Positions 9,115 through 18,562 are shown, counted from the first letter of the stretch. The stretch is DNA of 64,000 bases from Bacteroidetes bacterium RIFCSPLOWO2_12_FULL_37_12 (GCA_001769655.1 MEPC01000020.1:62001-126000); one strand, 5' to 3'. Notes: generated by a model from the letters alone, not told the origin. Program-made: numbers and translations.

Positions 9115-10209
9115 TTACAATTTTTTTTGTAATGATTGAACAAAAAGCACAACCTTGCACCTTTCCTGATAGGATAACATGGACGCATGAGGTCCCATCA
9201 GGTTTTTCCCGTAGGTGATACTGTGAAATATCTTACCTGCGGGAAGTTCTTTTAAAATATCAGAGCTAAAAGAAGGCGGTGGTGGGAATTTTTGTTTTTC
9301 TACCAGAATTCCATTGGCTTCCCCTTTTTGACCATGACAATAGACACAATACAATTCAAATAATTTTTTCCCTTCATCAATATATATATCATTTGATGAA
9401 AGAGGGTTAATCCATTCTTTTCCGGCTTGTTCGTAGCCATCTTTTGTATTTGGATAAGGATACGGTGTAAAACTTCTTGGGATAGATCCAACAGGGGGGA
9501 CTTTTGCCATGCTTTTACTTTTGTCTAACGGATTTGCTGAATAATATTCAAACGAGCGTGAGTAAACCATATCAGGCATGTATTCATATCCGGGTTGTTC
9601 TTTATTGTTTTTACAGGATGAAAAACAAAGAATGAATGCCAGAGGAACGAGTGCCACTATTTTATTATTGAAAAAAGTTAGTTTCTCTGATATTGCAATT
9701 TCGGGATTATCCAACTTTACTTTTAATTCATTCACTAATTTTTGCAAGAGAGTCAACTTTTCTCCTTCGGGTTTCATTAATTTAATTACAAATTGATCAT
9801 CCGTAGTAATTGGGACTTTCTCAGTAGAACACTCCTTATGCGGATAAAGTTTGGAACGATACAAAAATGCCAGCACCATACCGAGAGCAGAAAATAGCAC
9901 TGTCATTTCAAAAATAACAGGTATAAAGGAGGGAAATGCAAAAAACGGTTTTCCTCCGAAATTCATGGGCCAACTACTGGTAAACACCCAGCTCTGAAAG
10001 AAAAATCCGGTCAATGCACCGATGGCGCCACAGATAAAACCTACGGTAGGAATCAAAGAGGGCTTCAAGCCAATTTTATGATCCAACCCATGAACCGGAA
10101 AGGGAGTCATGACATCCACAATCGAAAAATCATTTGCGCGCAACAAATCAATCCCTTCAAAGAGGTTTTCTTCGTCACGAAAAACAATATGCAGATATTT
10201 ATTGGTCAT
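9115..10209 (-). CDS. Alternative complex III, ActD-ActE fusion (DUF3341 + monohaem cytochrome c)
   Basis: This 364-residue protein joins two subunits that are usually separate. Residues 1-~180 are ActD (DUF3341): a soluble N-terminus with DVMTPFPVHGLD and two membrane helices (~52-72 and ~95-117). Residues ~185-364 are ActE: a hydrophobic stretch ending in a lipobox-like FSSC (Cys199), then a class I cytochrome c domain with CVYCH at 288-292 and a candidate distal Met in GPHASMLSY. There is no stop between the halves, but an in-frame GTG at base 9657 begins a peptide that would be a normal lipoprotein signal, so ActE could also be made by internal initiation. The gene lies between actC and actF. 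Confidence 0.88.
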   Translation of the reverse strand: MTNKYLHIVFRDEENLFEGIDLLRANDFSIVDVMTPFPVHGLDHKIGLKPSLIPTVGFICGAIGALTGFFFQSWVFTSSWPMNFGGKPFFAFPSFIPVIFEMTVLFSALGMVLAFLYRSKLYPHKECSTEKVPITTDDQFVIKLMKPEGEKLTLLQKLVNELKVKLDNPEIAISEKLTFFNNKIVALVPLAFILCFSSCKNNKEQPGYEYMPDMVYSRSFEYYSANPLDKSKSMAKVPPVGSIPRSFTPYPYPNTKDGYEQAGKEWINPLSSNDIYIDEGKKLFELYCVYCHGQKGEANGILVEKQKFPPPPSFSSDILKELPAGKIFHSITYGKNLMGPHASMLSYQERCKVVLFVQSLQKKL

Positions 10210-10248
10210 ATTTAAAATTTCCTATTTTCTATATTATAATCCTATACA

Positions 10249-10345
10249 AACCTTCAAGGTTATCTGTCGCCTCAAATCCGTGCCAAACCTTGAAGGTTCT
10301 ATTCTATTTACTATCTTCTATTTACTATCTTCTATTTTCTATTTT
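10249..10345. repeat. AACCTTnAAGGTT palindromes and TTCTATTTACTATC tandem repeats in actC-actDE gap
   Basis: Two 13-bp palindromes (10249-10261 and 10286-10298) are followed by about three copies of a 14-bp unit that run into the end of actC. Each inter-gene gap of this operon carries a different repeat of this sort. Confidence 0.7.
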
Positions 10346-11699
10346 CATATTCCCCCGATGACTTCATAATATTTTTTATCTCCGAAATGGCAATCACGGG
10401 AAAAAATCTTGTAAATAATAAAAATGCTGTAAAGAAAAAGCCAAGGGTTCCCAGAAATATTCCCACTTCAACAAAGGTTGGCTTGTAATACGTCCAACTC
10501 GAAGGGAGATAATCCCTGCTGAGAGAAGTAACTATAATTACAAACCGTTCAAACCACATTCCTATATTTATAAAAATGGCTATGATAAAAGTTGCTATTA
10601 CATTTCGTCTTATTTTTTTAAACCAGAAAAGTTGTGGCACTCCAAGATTACAGGTCATCATAGTCCAATACGCCCAAGCGTACGGACCCTGCATGCGATT
10701 CATAAATACATACTGCTCATACTGTACTCCTGAATACCAAGCCATAAAAAGTTCGGTGAGATAAGCCATTCCCACTATAGACCCTGTAAGAATGATTACT
10801 TTATTCATTGCTTCTATGTGACCGATGGTGATATAATCTTTCAGGTTCATTAATTTTCTGGTTATAATCATGAGGGTAAGCACCATAGCAAAACCGGAGA
10901 AAACAGCGCCTGAAACGAAATACGGAGGGAAAATGGTAGTGTGCCACCCTGGAATTACGGAAGTGGCAAAATCCATGCTGACAATGCTATGCACAGAGAG
11001 AACCAATGGAGTAGCCAATCCCGCCAATATTAAACATAATGATTCGTGTCTTTCCCAATGTTTTGCTGAACCATTCCAACCAAAACTAAGCCATGAGTAA
11101 ACTTTTCTTTTCAGGGGAGAAGCGACTTTATCGCGCAACGTTCCCAGGTCAGGTATTAATCCTACATACCAGAAAAGTAGTGACACTAAAAAGTATGTGC
11201 TGATTGCAAAAACATCCCACAATAAAGGTGAGTTAAAATTCACCCATAGAGGTCCTCTGATGTTAGGGTAAGGAAATACATAGAAGCATAGCCAAACTCT
11301 TCCCATGTGGATGACGGGGAACAATCCCGCACAAATAACTGCAAAAATGGTCATCGCTTCTGCGGCGCGATTAACACTGGTGCGCCATTTTTGCCGGAAT
11401 AGTAATAATATGGCTGATATAAATGTACCTGCGTGACCAATTCCTATCCACCAGACAAAATTTGTAATATCCCAACCCCAACCAACCGTTTTGTTTAAAC
11501 CCCAGACCCCGATTCCTTTCCAAAGTGTGTATATAATCATGCTAAGTCCGTAGAGGAAAACAAGTGTAGTGACACTAATCACTATATACCAGAGCTTACC
11601 CGGTTTTCCCAAAATGGGGGAACAGATATCCTGCGTGATCTGGCGATAGGTCTTTCTACCTGAAATCAGCGGTTCTCTATGGGGCGATTCGTGTGTCAT
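10332..11699 (-). CDS. actC: Alternative complex III, membrane subunit ActC (NrfD-like)
   Basis: This 455-residue polytopic protein has about ten transmembrane helices. The N-terminus (HREPLISGRKTYRQI) and the blocks SPLLWDVFAISTYFLVS and VSMDFATSVIPGWHTTIFPPYFVSGAVFSG are typical of ActC, the quinol-site membrane subunit that contacts the iron-sulfur part of ActB. It lies between actB and the actDE fusion. It contains four GTGNCAC words that fall in all three codon phases (coding VP, WH, VS and SVT), which argues that the word is not just a codon habit. Confidence 0.9.
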   Translation of the reverse strand: MTHESPHREPLISGRKTYRQITQDICSPILGKPGKLWYIVISVTTLVFLYGLSMIIYTLWKGIGVWGLNKTVGWGWDITNFVWWIGIGHAGTFISAILLLFRQKWRTSVNRAAEAMTIFAVICAGLFPVIHMGRVWLCFYVFPYPNIRGPLWVNFNSPLLWDVFAISTYFLVSLLFWYVGLIPDLGTLRDKVASPLKRKVYSWLSFGWNGSAKHWERHESLCLILAGLATPLVLSVHSIVSMDFATSVIPGWHTTIFPPYFVSGAVFSGFAMVLTLMIITRKLMNLKDYITIGHIEAMNKVIILTGSIVGMAYLTELFMAWYSGVQYEQYVFMNRMQGPYAWAYWTMMTCNLGVPQLFWFKKIRRNVIATFIIAIFINIGMWFERFVIIVTSLSRDYLPSSWTYYKPTFVEVGIFLGTLGFFFTAFLLFTRFFPVIAISEIKNIMKSSGEYENRK

Positions 11700-11746
11700 T
11701 TATATTTATTAAAGATTTTCTATTCTATAAATACCTCACCCTAAAT

Positions 11747-11766
11747 CCCTCTCTAAATGGAGAGGG
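11747..11766. repeat. Hairpin repeat between actB and actC
   Basis: CCCTCT and AGAGGG form a short stem around CTAAATGG, preceded by CCTCACCCTAAAT. It is a sibling of the hairpin at 9045-9065. Confidence 0.6.
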
Positions 11767-11819
11767 ACTTTCTACCGCACCAGCAAGTGCATTTGACATC
11801 TTTCTCATATTTATTAATC

Positions 11820-14789
11820 TCAAATCCTAACCTTAGTCATATAACCGACATTCGGAACAGTATGCAATTCTTCCAATACATGATACATCCGTTCATCATC
11901 GTATAATTTTTTGATTCGACTGTTAGTGTCATTCAGGTCGCCAAATACAATAGCTTGTGCCGGGCAGGATTGTTCACAAGCGGTTTTTATGTCACCATCT
12001 TTCAATGACCGGTTTTCTTTTTTTGCATTCAATTTTGCTTCCTGAATCCGTTGTACACAGAATGAACATTTTTCCATAACTCCCTGGGAACGCACCACTA
12101 CATCGGGATTCAACACCATGCGGGGTAAATCTTCTGTCATGCCTGCCGGGTCCTCGGTATTATTTTCAATGCTGTCGGCACCTGTATAATCAAGCCAATT
12201 AAATCTTCGTACTTTATAAGGGCAGTTATTGGCACAATAGCGTGTACCCACACAACGGTTATAAACCATCTGGTTTAATCCTTCGGAACTATGCATGGTT
12301 GCGGCAACAGGACAAACATTTTCACAGGGTGCATTATTACAATGCTGGCACAACATGGGTTGAAAAACAACTTCCGGATTTAAAGTGTCACCGGAATAAT
12401 ACCTGTCAATCCGCAACCAGGACATTTCGTGCGCCCTGCTTATCTCTTCTTTTCCAACCACCGGAATATTATTTTCAGCCATACAGGAAACCACACATCC
12501 GCCGCATCCGGTACATGCGCTGAGATCTATGGACATTGCCCAATGGTGACCTTCAAATGAATTTGAAGGATAGAGTGTCATTGATTTTTCTACTATTTCT
12601 TTACGGTCCTGATTACCTGATGATGGGTTATTCCTGTATTCCTTGCCGGTTGTTTCTTTAATATGAGGTCTTCCTTCTAACGACTCGTGGGTTTGTGTTT
12701 TAGCAAATGTGTGCTTGGTTCCTGTTTTTCTGATTTCTGATACAGTGGATGATGTCACCAAACATTTATCTTCTTTCTTCATGAAAGGATAAACATTCAC
12801 GCCTACTCCATTGCCGGCTTTCCCGGATTTTTCTCTCCCGTACCCCAGCGCTATCGCCAAGGTGTTGTCTGCCATCCCCGGTTGGATTATCACCGGCAAT
12901 TCGGCTGAAAATTTTTCCGTTCGTATGGAAAGCATATCGCCCTCTTCCAATTCATACAAGGAAGCGAGTAGCGGTGGCACTGAAACATAATTCCCCCAAC
13001 ATACTTTTGAAATGGTATCAGGCAATTCCTGTAGCCATGGATTATTGGCAAACGTCCCATCTCCAACGGTTGAATTTTTATAGAGAATTAATTCTATTCT
13101 TTTTTCTGATTCAGGAAGAAGTACGGGCACAACCTGATTAAGCTCAAAATTAAAAGCAGGTTGAATAGTTTCTGTTATGGAAATAGTATAAACACCTTCC
13201 TGAACAATCTGATTCCAGAATAAATTAAAGTCAACGGATTGATTTTGTTTAGAAAATACATTTTCTTTCCATGCATTTTTCAAATAATCTAACCAATTCC
13301 CTTCCATCCCAAACCAATTCATAAAAGATTGTTGTGCCTGTCGTGTTTGAAATAATGGATTGATTACAGGTTGTGTGACACTATAAAACCCTTTTTGCGG
13401 TTCCCCATCGTTCCAGCTTTCCAGAAAATGGTGCTCCGGACAAATATAATGTGCGTAAGAAGAAGTTTCGTCTAAATAACCGGAAAGTGAAATGATAAGT
13501 GGCACTTTGGATAATCCCTGCAATAATTCATTTTTTTCAGGATAATGGTAAATGGGATTCGTATCCCATAGAATCAATGCATCTACTTTTCCTGATTTTA
13601 ATTCTTCCACCAGGTTGAACATTTGTTCGTCCAATCCTTGTCGTATTAATAAATTTTTGTCGAATGAAATTGTTTTTCCATAATTTCCCAACAGGTTATT
13701 TATAGCATTTACAATAATCTGGACAGCAGGTTTGTTTGAACCACTGATTAAAAGTGATTTTCCTCTGTTCACCCATAGCATTTCCGACAAGTTGAAAATT
13801 TCTTTTTCATGCTTTTGATAATTGACAGAAGGCAATCTATCGGATTTTGAAATAGTTGCCAGTTGATTATAAACGTTTATTAAAAAAGGACCTTCTTCGG
13901 AGGGAGCCACTGGTATTCTCCAATCGGCATTTGCTCCGGAGAGTGACATGCATGACTCAATCTGAACATGGCGGAGATAATTGGATTTATTCTTTGAAAT
14001 TTTTCTTTTCTCTGCATATTGACGGGTAAATACAGCAGGCATCAACCAGCTTCCCAGAAAATCGGCACCGGAACTAACGATTAATTCAGCCGATGAAATA
14101 TCATATCCCGGAATCATTTTCTTTCCGAAGGTCTGTTCGTTTGCTTTCAACATGGCAGAGCAGGAAACCGCATCATAAGAAATATGTTCAAAAAACGGAA
14201 CATTGTTTTTTATTTTTTGCAATAAGTTTAGTGTAGAAGGACTATAAACGGATGATGATAATAACCTTATATTTCCCCCTTTTAGTTTAATAGTATTTAA
14301 CTTCTCAATAATCTCTTTATCTATTTCTTCCCATGTAGTTTGTTTTCCATTTTTCATAGGAAATATGAGACGGGCACTGTCATACAAGTCAAGTACCGAT
14401 GCTTGTGTTTGCGCTGTTACACCGCCTTTGCTAAGTGGTGAAGATGGATTTCCTTCTATTTTTACAGGTCTTCCTTCTCTTGTTTTAACAAGAATTGAGT
14501 TACAGTCACCTCCCTTTGAAAAAGTAGATGCATACCAGTTAGCTATTCCGGGTGTAATTTCTTCAGGTCTGATTAAATAAGGAATTGCTTTGCGAACAGG
14601 AATTTCGCATGAAGATAAAAAGGCAATCCACGATACGCCGAAACCAAATTTTTTCAGAAAATCCCGGCGGGAGTCACTGGAGATTGGTTTATTATCATCT
14701 AGCGGAAGCAGTTCGGAAAATTCAGAGATTTCTGAAGATTTTGAGTCCGTCAATAAATTTTGCCAATATTTTTTGGGCTGATCTGACAT
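11820..14789 (-). CDS. actB: Alternative complex III, ActB (molybdopterin-like domain + iron-sulfur domain)
   Basis: This 989-residue fusion is typical for ActB. Near the N-terminus, SRRDFLKKFG (Arg41-Arg42) is a twin-arginine motif followed by a hydrophobic stretch and a lipobox-like LSSC (Cys61), so the protein is probably exported by Tat and lipid-anchored. The next ~650 residues resemble a molybdopterin oxidoreductase fold that in Act binds no cofactor. The C-terminal ~230 residues are ferredoxin-like with CTGCGGCVVSC, CQHCNNAPCENVCP, CVGTRYCANNCP and CSFC...CEQSCP motifs, enough for four clusters. It passes electrons from the membrane subunits to the haems of ActA and ActE. Confidence 0.93.
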   Translation of the reverse strand: MSDQPKKYWQNLLTDSKSSEISEFSELLPLDDNKPISSDSRRDFLKKFGFGVSWIAFLSSCEIPVRKAIPYLIRPEEITPGIANWYASTFSKGGDCNSILVKTREGRPVKIEGNPSSPLSKGGVTAQTQASVLDLYDSARLIFPMKNGKQTTWEEIDKEIIEKLNTIKLKGGNIRLLSSSVYSPSTLNLLQKIKNNVPFFEHISYDAVSCSAMLKANEQTFGKKMIPGYDISSAELIVSSGADFLGSWLMPAVFTRQYAEKRKISKNKSNYLRHVQIESCMSLSGANADWRIPVAPSEEGPFLINVYNQLATISKSDRLPSVNYQKHEKEIFNLSEMLWVNRGKSLLISGSNKPAVQIIVNAINNLLGNYGKTISFDKNLLIRQGLDEQMFNLVEELKSGKVDALILWDTNPIYHYPEKNELLQGLSKVPLIISLSGYLDETSSYAHYICPEHHFLESWNDGEPQKGFYSVTQPVINPLFQTRQAQQSFMNWFGMEGNWLDYLKNAWKENVFSKQNQSVDFNLFWNQIVQEGVYTISITETIQPAFNFELNQVVPVLLPESEKRIELILYKNSTVGDGTFANNPWLQELPDTISKVCWGNYVSVPPLLASLYELEEGDMLSIRTEKFSAELPVIIQPGMADNTLAIALGYGREKSGKAGNGVGVNVYPFMKKEDKCLVTSSTVSEIRKTGTKHTFAKTQTHESLEGRPHIKETTGKEYRNNPSSGNQDRKEIVEKSMTLYPSNSFEGHHWAMSIDLSACTGCGGCVVSCMAENNIPVVGKEEISRAHEMSWLRIDRYYSGDTLNPEVVFQPMLCQHCNNAPCENVCPVAATMHSSEGLNQMVYNRCVGTRYCANNCPYKVRRFNWLDYTGADSIENNTEDPAGMTEDLPRMVLNPDVVVRSQGVMEKCSFCVQRIQEAKLNAKKENRSLKDGDIKTACEQSCPAQAIVFGDLNDTNSRIKKLYDDERMYHVLEELHTVPNVGYMTKVRI

Positions 14790-14792
14790 TTA

Positions 14793-14905
14793 CTATTGAT
14801 GTTTGATATTTGATGTTAGATATTTGAAGTTTTAAAAATTGTTTTACATTTAAAAATATCCAATATCCAACATCTAACATCCAATATCCAACATCCAACA
14901 TCCAA
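14793..14905. repeat. Imperfect inverted repeat of TTGGATG-like units between actA and actB
   Basis: Units of 7 bp of the type TTGATGT/TTGATAT on one side and ATCCAAC/ATCCAAT on the other face each other across a central AT-rich stretch, so the whole gap can fold into a long imperfect hairpin. Related TCCAACA units recur at 52468-52512. Confidence 0.75.
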
Positions 14906-15541
14906 TCAATAGTGACACTTCTGGCAATCAATGCCCCCTATATCACTCACAAACACTTTTTCTTTTTTACCTGATTTAAAATCATCGTGTAATTTTTTAA
15001 AATCGTCGTAATAATCATTTCCCCCAAAATCTACTTCACTTTTTCTGTGGCAGTCAATACACCACCCCATCGAAAGAGTATTTACCTGTTTGATTTGTTC
15101 CATTTCTTCCACCTTTCCGTGGCACGATTGACAATCCACTTTTCCTACTTTTACATGCTGGGCATGATTGAAATAAACATGGTCAGGAAGATTGTGTATT
15201 TTAACCCACGCCAGTGGCTTCCCTTCTTTGTATGCATCTAAAATTTTCGATATTTCCATTTTTCCAAATTTTTCTCCTTTCCGGATTCCCGCATGACAAT
15301 TCATGCAGGTTTGTACATCGGGAATGAGTGCATGCTTGCTTTTCTCAACCCCATTGTGACAATACACGCAATTGATTTTATAAACACCTGCATGCGTTTT
15401 ATGAGAGAAAGCAATGGGCTGTTCCGGTTGATACCCTTCCTGTAAGCCAAGTCCTGATGCAAAACGGTAAGTATTGTACAGGATAAACGCAATGGCGAGA
15501 AAAGAGATGAGATAATATATATGACTTTTTTTGAATGACAC
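14906..15541 (-). CDS. actA: Alternative complex III, pentahaem cytochrome c ActA
   Basis: This 211-residue protein has one N-terminal membrane anchor (residues ~9-27) and five c-type haem motifs: CVYCH, CMNCH, CQSCH, CIDCH and, at the extreme C-terminus, CQKCH. This is the usual haem count of ActA, which collects electrons from ActB on the periplasmic side. It opens the act part of the block, 12 bp after narI. The final haem motif ends one residue before the stop, and its codons contain the GTGACAC word. Confidence 0.92.
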   Translation of the reverse strand: MSFKKSHIYYLISFLAIAFILYNTYRFASGLGLQEGYQPEQPIAFSHKTHAGVYKINCVYCHNGVEKSKHALIPDVQTCMNCHAGIRKGEKFGKMEISKILDAYKEGKPLAWVKIHNLPDHVYFNHAQHVKVGKVDCQSCHGKVEEMEQIKQVNTLSMGWCIDCHRKSEVDFGGNDYYDDFKKLHDDFKSGKKEKVFVSDIGGIDCQKCHY

Positions 15542-15553
15542 AAGATTTGTTTT

Positions 15554-16222
15554 TTACCCTTTTTTATTCCAAATCACCTGCTGATAATCGCGCCATATAT
15601 AGTTGATTGGTGGCACGAGGAAATGTACGAGACGGGTGAATGGAATGATAGCAATTATTGAAATTGCCGAGATTATATGAAGTTTTATGCTCAATGGCAA
15701 AGTTTGCACAGCATCAATAGTTGGTTTAAACACAAATAATGAACGCAGATAAGGAGTAAGCACGGCGGCAAACCAGGAAGAGCCCCAACGATCGAAAAAG
15801 GCAACCCATAAACCAGAAATTATCTGAATAAGTAATAATCCAAGCACTATATAATCCATATAATTAGAAACCACACGGATGCGTTTTGTCATTAATCTTC
15901 GTTTAAATAACATAAAAACACCGATAAGGCAGGATAAACCAAATACAAATGCACTTAATTCAAGAATAATAAGTCGTACGGGCTGACTATTCCAAGCAAT
16001 GAGAGTGTTAGGAAATAGAAAAGCGATCAGATGTCCTAAAAACAAAAAAGAAATACCAATATGAAAAGGCATGGTTCCCCAGTATAATTGCCTCCCTTCC
16101 AAAAATTCTGCTGATAAGGATGAAAATTTATATGGGTTTGAATTATAACGGTAAATGGATCCTACCAGAAAAATAGCTATGGCTAAGTAGGGAAATATGG
16201 CAAAAAGAAACGTATCGCTCAT
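15554..16222 (-). CDS. narI: Respiratory nitrate reductase, cytochrome b (gamma) subunit
   Basis: This 222-residue membrane protein has five hydrophobic helices. The four haem b ligands are visible: His54 and His64 (PFHIGISFLFLGHL) and His182 and His200 (KLHIIS...RLVHFL). NarI takes electrons from membrane quinol and passes them to NarH. It is followed 12 bp later by actA, so the nitrate reductase and Act modules are transcriptionally joined here. Confidence 0.92.
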   Translation of the reverse strand: MSDTFLFAIFPYLAIAIFLVGSIYRYNSNPYKFSSLSAEFLEGRQLYWGTMPFHIGISFLFLGHLIAFLFPNTLIAWNSQPVRLIILELSAFVFGLSCLIGVFMLFKRRLMTKRIRVVSNYMDYIVLGLLLIQIISGLWVAFFDRWGSSWFAAVLTPYLRSLFVFKPTIDAVQTLPLSIKLHIISAISIIAIIPFTRLVHFLVPPINYIWRDYQQVIWNKKG

Positions 16223-16297
16223 GATGTTAATAGTTTTTTAAATTCTAAGTTTCATTGTTATATGGTTATATGGTTAGGGTGTTTCGTTGTTTATCTG

Positions 16298-16906
16298 TTA
16301 TGTTGCGCAGTGACACTGCAAACAATTTTCAATCTTCAAATTATTCTGTATGATCTCCGGTATTTTATCAATTTCAATAGTATATTCTTTTTGTAAAATG
16401 AATTTCAGTGTGATAAATAAATATTTATATGGATTTTGACCTTCTTTAAATGTTGCAAGCATTTTAGTTACCGCCGGAAAAAAAAGTTCATTTACAAACT
16501 CATTGACAAAAACCGGATCAGGATGTGTTGATAACAGTGTCAATACATTCGGAAGATGGTCTGCCAATTCTTTTCCACACTCATTTCCACACCTTCGTTG
16601 TTCTTCATTCATTTTAACCAGAAAAGCGCCACGCTTATAGTCCTCGCCGAATAACACATAGCCAATGTCAAGAAAACAGATTGCCTGAACGTCAAACGTG
16701 CTGATATATAATTCTTCGATTTCAATAGGGACAGTGGTGTTTACGAAATTCAAAAAAACAGCATAGTCATCAGACGTTTCAAAGTAATTTGTTTGAATCA
16801 GTTTATTAATTTTCTCTGCATGGCTTTTCAATGTATCACCGGGATACCGGAACAGTTGTGCCAAATCCAAATAGTGGCACTTGGCTATGTTGTTATTTTT
16901 ATTCAT
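16298..16906 (-). CDS. narJ: Nitrate reductase assembly chaperone
   Basis: This protein is about 202 residues long from the ATG at 16906. A GTG nine codons upstream, which almost abuts the narH stop, is the alternative start. It resembles the NarJ/TorD-like helical chaperones (LAQLFRYPGD at the N-terminus, LPNVLTLLSTHPDPVFVNEFV in the middle) that bind apo-NarG during molybdenum cofactor insertion. Its place between narH and narI is the standard narGHJI order. The C-terminus reads CLQCHCAT, which accidentally contains CxxCH; since NarJ is cytoplasmic this is not a haem site. Confidence 0.87.
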   Translation of the reverse strand: MNKNNNIAKCHYLDLAQLFRYPGDTLKSHAEKINKLIQTNYFETSDDYAVFLNFVNTTVPIEIEELYISTFDVQAICFLDIGYVLFGEDYKRGAFLVKMNEEQRRCGNECGKELADHLPNVLTLLSTHPDPVFVNEFVNELFFPAVTKMLATFKEGQNPYKYLFITLKFILQKEYTIEIDKIPEIIQNNLKIENCLQCHCAT

Positions 16907-16933
16907 TGTATTTTTTATATTTTTCACCCCCAC

Positions 16934-18427
16934 TCACAACCCCCTCGCCGGTTTAATCTTAAACCCAAAACCGGCATTTCCCTTTGCAATATCTGTTTCC
17001 TCCAATAATTCCATGGCTTCTTCCCTATGCATCGGAGGAATGACAAAGCGATCATCAAACGTAACAATGGATGTCAATTTGTAAATACTCTCAGCTATGT
17101 CGGAGGTAACTCCGCTTTCACTTAATGCCTGATGAAGCACATCCGCCTTGATATCTCCTACCGTTACCGACCTTCTGTGAATTCTGACAGCCATCAATTT
17201 CAACAATACATTTTTTACTTTTTCAGTGTCACCGCATGTAAAAAGATTCGCAAGATATTTCAGGGGCATTCGTGCCTGTTCTATGGTTTGAAATAATTCT
17301 TTGGTGGTGCTCTCATACATCCCTTCTTCTCCTATTTTAGCCATTGCAGGTAATAGGGGTGGAACATAAAACAGCATGGGGATTGTTCTGAATTCCGGAT
17401 GAAGTGGAAGAGCAAGACCCCAATCTTTTACAAATTTGTAAATTGGCGATTTCTGTGCGGACTTAATAACTGAATCGTGTATTCCACATTCGAGAGCGGC
17501 TTTGGCAATGACAGGGTCGTTTGGATCAAGAATTAATTCCAACTGCCGTTGAACCAAGCTCGATTCATCACAGGATGCAACTTCATGAATTCTGTCGGCA
17601 TCGTATAATAATACTCCAAGATACCGAATTCTACCTACGCACGAGTGCATACACGCAGGGGCTTGTCCGCTTTCAAGTCGTGGATAACACAATACACATT
17701 TTTCTGATTTTCCGGTATTCCAGTTATAAAAACTCTTTTTATAAGGACAAGCAGTGACACACATTCTCCATGCACGGCATTTTTCCTGATTGATAAGTAC
17801 TATTCCATCTTCTCCTCTTTTGTAAATAGCTCCGGAAGGACACGATGCAACACAACACGGATTCAGGCAATGATTGCAAATTCTGGGAAGATAAAACAAA
17901 GTCATCTTCTCCAATTGAAATAATGTCTCCTGGTCTGCCGGTGATAAGTCCTTAAAGTTTACATCATTCCTTGCGTATTCCGGAGTGCCACTAAGATCAT
18001 CGTCCCAATTCGGTCCGTATTTTACTTCCATGTTTTCGCCCGTAATCAGTGACACGGGTCTCGCAGTGGGCTGGTCATTCCCTTCAGGAGCGTCAAATAA
18101 ATCCTTGTATTTGTAAGTCCATGGTTCGTAATAATCATCTATGGTTGGCAGATACGGGTTAAAGAAAATATTTTTTAATCCTTTAAATTTTCCAGCTCCT
18201 CTCAATGCGATGTCTTGATGATTTTTTTCCCATCCCCCTTTATATTCATTCTGATCTTCCCATTTGTAAGGGTATCCGGTGCCTGGTTTGGTTTCTACAT
18301 TATTCCACCACATGTATTCAGCCCCCTTGCGGTCTGTCCATATATTTTTACATGCAATGGAACAGGTATGACACCCGATGCATTTGTCGAGGTGAAATAC
18401 CATGGATATTTGGGAACGGATATTCAT
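16934..18427 (-). CDS. narH: Respiratory nitrate reductase, iron-sulfur (beta) subunit
   Basis: The product has 497 residues. It carries the four NarH cluster motifs: CIGCHTCSIACKNIW, CNHCLNPCCVASCPSGAIY, CRAWRMCVTACPYKK (Trp in place of the second Cys, which marks the [3Fe-4S] cluster) and CVLCYPRLESGQ followed by CMHSCVGRIR. It relays electrons from NarI to NarG. The start codon is the last of eight ATGs in a tandem octamer array (18424-18487), so translation initiation here may be unusual. The start is fixed by the conserved N-terminus MNIRSQISMVFHLDKCIGC. Confidence 0.93.
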   Translation of the reverse strand: MNIRSQISMVFHLDKCIGCHTCSIACKNIWTDRKGAEYMWWNNVETKPGTGYPYKWEDQNEYKGGWEKNHQDIALRGAGKFKGLKNIFFNPYLPTIDDYYEPWTYKYKDLFDAPEGNDQPTARPVSLITGENMEVKYGPNWDDDLSGTPEYARNDVNFKDLSPADQETLFQLEKMTLFYLPRICNHCLNPCCVASCPSGAIYKRGEDGIVLINQEKCRAWRMCVTACPYKKSFYNWNTGKSEKCVLCYPRLESGQAPACMHSCVGRIRYLGVLLYDADRIHEVASCDESSLVQRQLELILDPNDPVIAKAALECGIHDSVIKSAQKSPIYKFVKDWGLALPLHPEFRTIPMLFYVPPLLPAMAKIGEEGMYESTTKELFQTIEQARMPLKYLANLFTCGDTEKVKNVLLKLMAVRIHRRSVTVGDIKADVLHQALSESGVTSDIAESIYKLTSIVTFDDRFVIPPMHREEAMELLEETDIAKGNAGFGFKIKPARGL

Positions 18428-18487
18428 TGTTTCATTGTTACATTGTTACATTGTTTCATTGTTTCATTGTTTCATTGTTTCATTGCT
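18424..18487. repeat. Eight tandem CATTGTTT-like octamers overlapping the narH start
   Basis: Plus-strand units are CATTGTTT or CATTGTTA, with a last degenerate CATTGCTA. On the coding strand each unit contains ATG (AACAATG). The unit nearest narH supplies its start codon. As eight is not a multiple of three, successive ATGs lie in different frames. Confidence 0.9.
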
Positions 18488-18562
18488 ATCCATAATAAAT
18501 TCAAAAAATATATAAAGTTATAACCCAACAATGAATCAATTAAACATTATTAAAAAAAATAA

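Noticed and set aside
16298-16330. CxxCH haem motif at the end of NarJ
   Set aside because: NarJ is a cytoplasmic chaperone without signal peptide; CLQCHC is a chance match.
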